Shown piece by piece: positions 6,462 through 7,530 of a stretch of 7,530 nucleotides of DNA (position 1 is its first letter; every line of letters begins with the position of its first letter). Origin of the DNA: Gemmatimonadota bacterium (GTDB lineage Bacteria > Gemmatimonadota > Gemmatimonadetes > Gemmatimonadales > GWC2-71-9); assembly GCA_003220975.1 (NCBI GenBank), contig QHTX01000192.1:1-7530 (forward strand), read 5' to 3'. The notes under the pieces were generated by a model that saw only the letters and a list, made by a program, of their open reading frames with translations, was not told where the DNA came from and made no database searches. The position numbers and the translations under genes were made by a program.

Positions 6462-7249
6462 CTAGCGGCGTCTCAGCTCAACCACGATGGTGCGCGCATA
6501 CCGTCGCAACCACGGACAGGTCCGCAGAACGGACACATCAAATCGCTTGAGCCATGCCACCAGCCTGCGCGAGGATACGAGTCGCTCGAGGCGTGACAAC
6601 AGCTGCATCTCTGCCACGTCGATCTCGAACAGGGAGCGAAACGGCTCGAGGTCCGTGTACTTGAGCTGTCGCGTCCACTCCGTCGGATCATCCGGCGCGC
6701 CGGACGGGACTGGGACGAGGAGCCGCAGGCGCTCAAGCCAAGAACTATTCCCGAAGGGCTCGCTGAAGATCGCCCGGGCTCGGGGCTTGAGCACGCGGTA
6801 CAGCTCTCTCGCCACTTGGCCCTTCTCCCGCAAGTGGTGCAGAATCGCCTGGCCGATGACGGCGTCGTAGCGAGCATCGTCGTAGGGGAGGGAGTAGAAT
6901 GACGCGACCTCGAACGCCGTCATGTCCGCAACGCCATTCGCCACGGCCCGCCGTCGAGCGCACTGGATGGCCCGGGGCGAGATGTCGAAGCCATCCACGG
7001 TGGCGCCGCGTTTGGCGAGGATCACGCTGAGCCAGCCATCACCGCACCCGGCATGTCTCCCAGGCGCAGCATGGACGCATGGTAAGCGCACAGGGGCGTG
7101 TCCATCGACTCGAACTTTTCCCAGTCCGCCGGCTCCATGACGAGTGACGCGGACGGCTGAGACGCGTAGAACCGGTCGTGCCGCTCGGCCTCGGACCGCT
7201 CTTCTACCGAAACGTCCGCTTCTGTCAGCGTCGTGCTGGGTCTCGACAT
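6462..7249 (-). pseudogene. Class I SAM-dependent methyltransferase, broken at motif I
   Basis: The N-terminal part starts at ATG 7249-7247 and includes WEKFESMDTPLCAYHASMLRLGD. In that frame it ends at 7022 with a non-homologous tail. The neighbouring frame continues as AGCGDGWLSVILAKRGATVDGFDISP, then a motif II-like YDAVIGQAILHHL and a post-motif strand RVLKPRARAIFSEPFG, and stops at 6464-6462. The frames join near 7046-7057. The hydrophobic strand that normally precedes GCGDG (of the type RVLDA) is absent, so more than one base seems to be missing. Intact relatives transfer a methyl group from SAM to O, N or C of small molecules. With this lesion in the SAM site, the encoded protein should be inactive unless the break is an assembly error. 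No Shine-Dalgarno precedes the ATG. The family call is firm; the substrate is unknown. Confidence 0.82.
7046..7052 (-). other. Frame break and putative deletion junction in the methyltransferase gene
   Basis: On the minus strand these bases read GCCGGGT. In the upstream frame they fall in ATG CCG GGT (Met-Pro-Gly); in the downstream frame they are GCC GGG T (Ala-Gly-Cys), exactly as an intact motif I would be encoded. A slipped deletion between two such copies would remove the missing strand and shift the frame. This origin is inferred. Confidence 0.5.
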
Positions 7250-7530
7250 GAGAAGGCGCTAGGGATGGCTCGCGAGCGTCAGGCGCAAATTCCGAGCCGC
7301 GCTCCGATCCCTGCCGTGCTAGCAACCTCCATCCACTAACGGTGATGCGATCCCGCAACGGGTGATGCGACGTGTCGAACGCTCTTCCGGGGCACGGAAC
7401 TTTCACCGCCGGTCGGCGTGCGCAGTCGCCCCAGCTTGCTGTTCTTGTGCCAGACGGTGCCATATCCCCCGGATTCGGGAGTGGCCATCCGCAGCTTCCA
7501 CGTGCTGCGGCTCCTGGCGCGCGCGTTCGA
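7250..7530. other. Region right of the methyltransferase gene, no assured gene
   Basis: These 281 bases should hold the methyltransferase promoter, but no clear -35/-10 pair is visible. On the minus strand a frame is open from the right edge (7530) to a TAG at 7338-7336, 64 codons with an internal ATG at 7488-7486. Its product includes YGTVWHKNSKLGRLRTPTGG, which I do not recognise. It may be the end of a gene lying outside the window, or chance. On the plus strand a GTG at 7481 opens VAIRSFHVLRLLARAF to the edge, too short to judge. The direct repeat at 7341-7370 also lies here. Confidence 0.35.
7341..7370. repeat. Two 10-base direct repeats with 20-base period
   Basis: GGTGATGCGA occurs at 7341-7350 and again at 7361-7370, each preceded by an AAC-containing stretch. 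The exact 20-base spacing is about two helical turns and would place both copies on one face of DNA. They lie about 95-120 bases upstream of the methyltransferase ATG. They could be regulator half-sites, or a chance duplication. Confidence 0.5.

Noticed and set aside
6440..6500. Bidirectional terminator between the convergent glycosyltransferase and methyltransferase genes
   Set aside because: Only 4 bases separate the stops; short TGAG/CTCA pairings exist, but there is no strong stem or T tract.

Overview
The window is visibly G+C-rich with strongly G/C-ending codons, so it comes from a high-GC bacterium. Nothing in it fixes the phylum. Coding density is high, with short or overlapping junctions and several GTG starts. 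No rRNA, tRNA, CRISPR array or complete mobile element is visible. The content (a stand-alone adenylation enzyme, a carrier protein, a flavin monooxygenase, acetyltransferases, a glycosyltransferase and a methyltransferase) looks like part of a specialised-metabolite or cell-surface glycoconjugate cluster.

Left block, minus strand (4282 down to the left edge): five genes are packed head to tail as one apparent operon. They are a luciferase-like, SsuD-type flavin monooxygenase (4282-3254), a free-standing amino-acid-type adenylation enzyme (3257-1647), a RimJ/RimL-like GNAT N-acetyltransferase (1669-1166), a DltC/PCP-like carrier protein (1164-892), and a gene with a phosphoribosyltransferase-type PRPP motif that runs off the left edge (881-1). 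Junctions are a 4-base ATGA overlap, a 23-base overlap, a 1-base gap and a 10-base gap, so translational coupling is likely. The simplest reading is that an acid, probably an amino acid, is activated, loaded on the carrier protein and modified there by oxidation and/or N-acylation. The last gene might act on a ribosyl or nucleotide-like partner.

Middle: a 223-base divergent intergenic region (4283-4505) carries a perfect 7-base inverted repeat. On the plus strand a GNAT-fold acyltransferase (4506-5498) is followed, through a GTGA overlap, by a glycosyltransferase-like protein (5495-6457). This pair suggests glycan or glycoconjugate assembly.

Right: a minus-strand class I SAM methyltransferase (7249-6462) meets the glycosyltransferase gene tail to tail with 4 bases between them. 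Its reading frame is broken exactly at SAM motif I. The last 281 bases hold a 10-base direct repeat with 20-base period and an unrecognised open frame entering from the right edge.

Two genes, the PRTase-like one and the methyltransferase, are frameshifted as given. Each is either truly damaged or affected by a sequence or assembly error.
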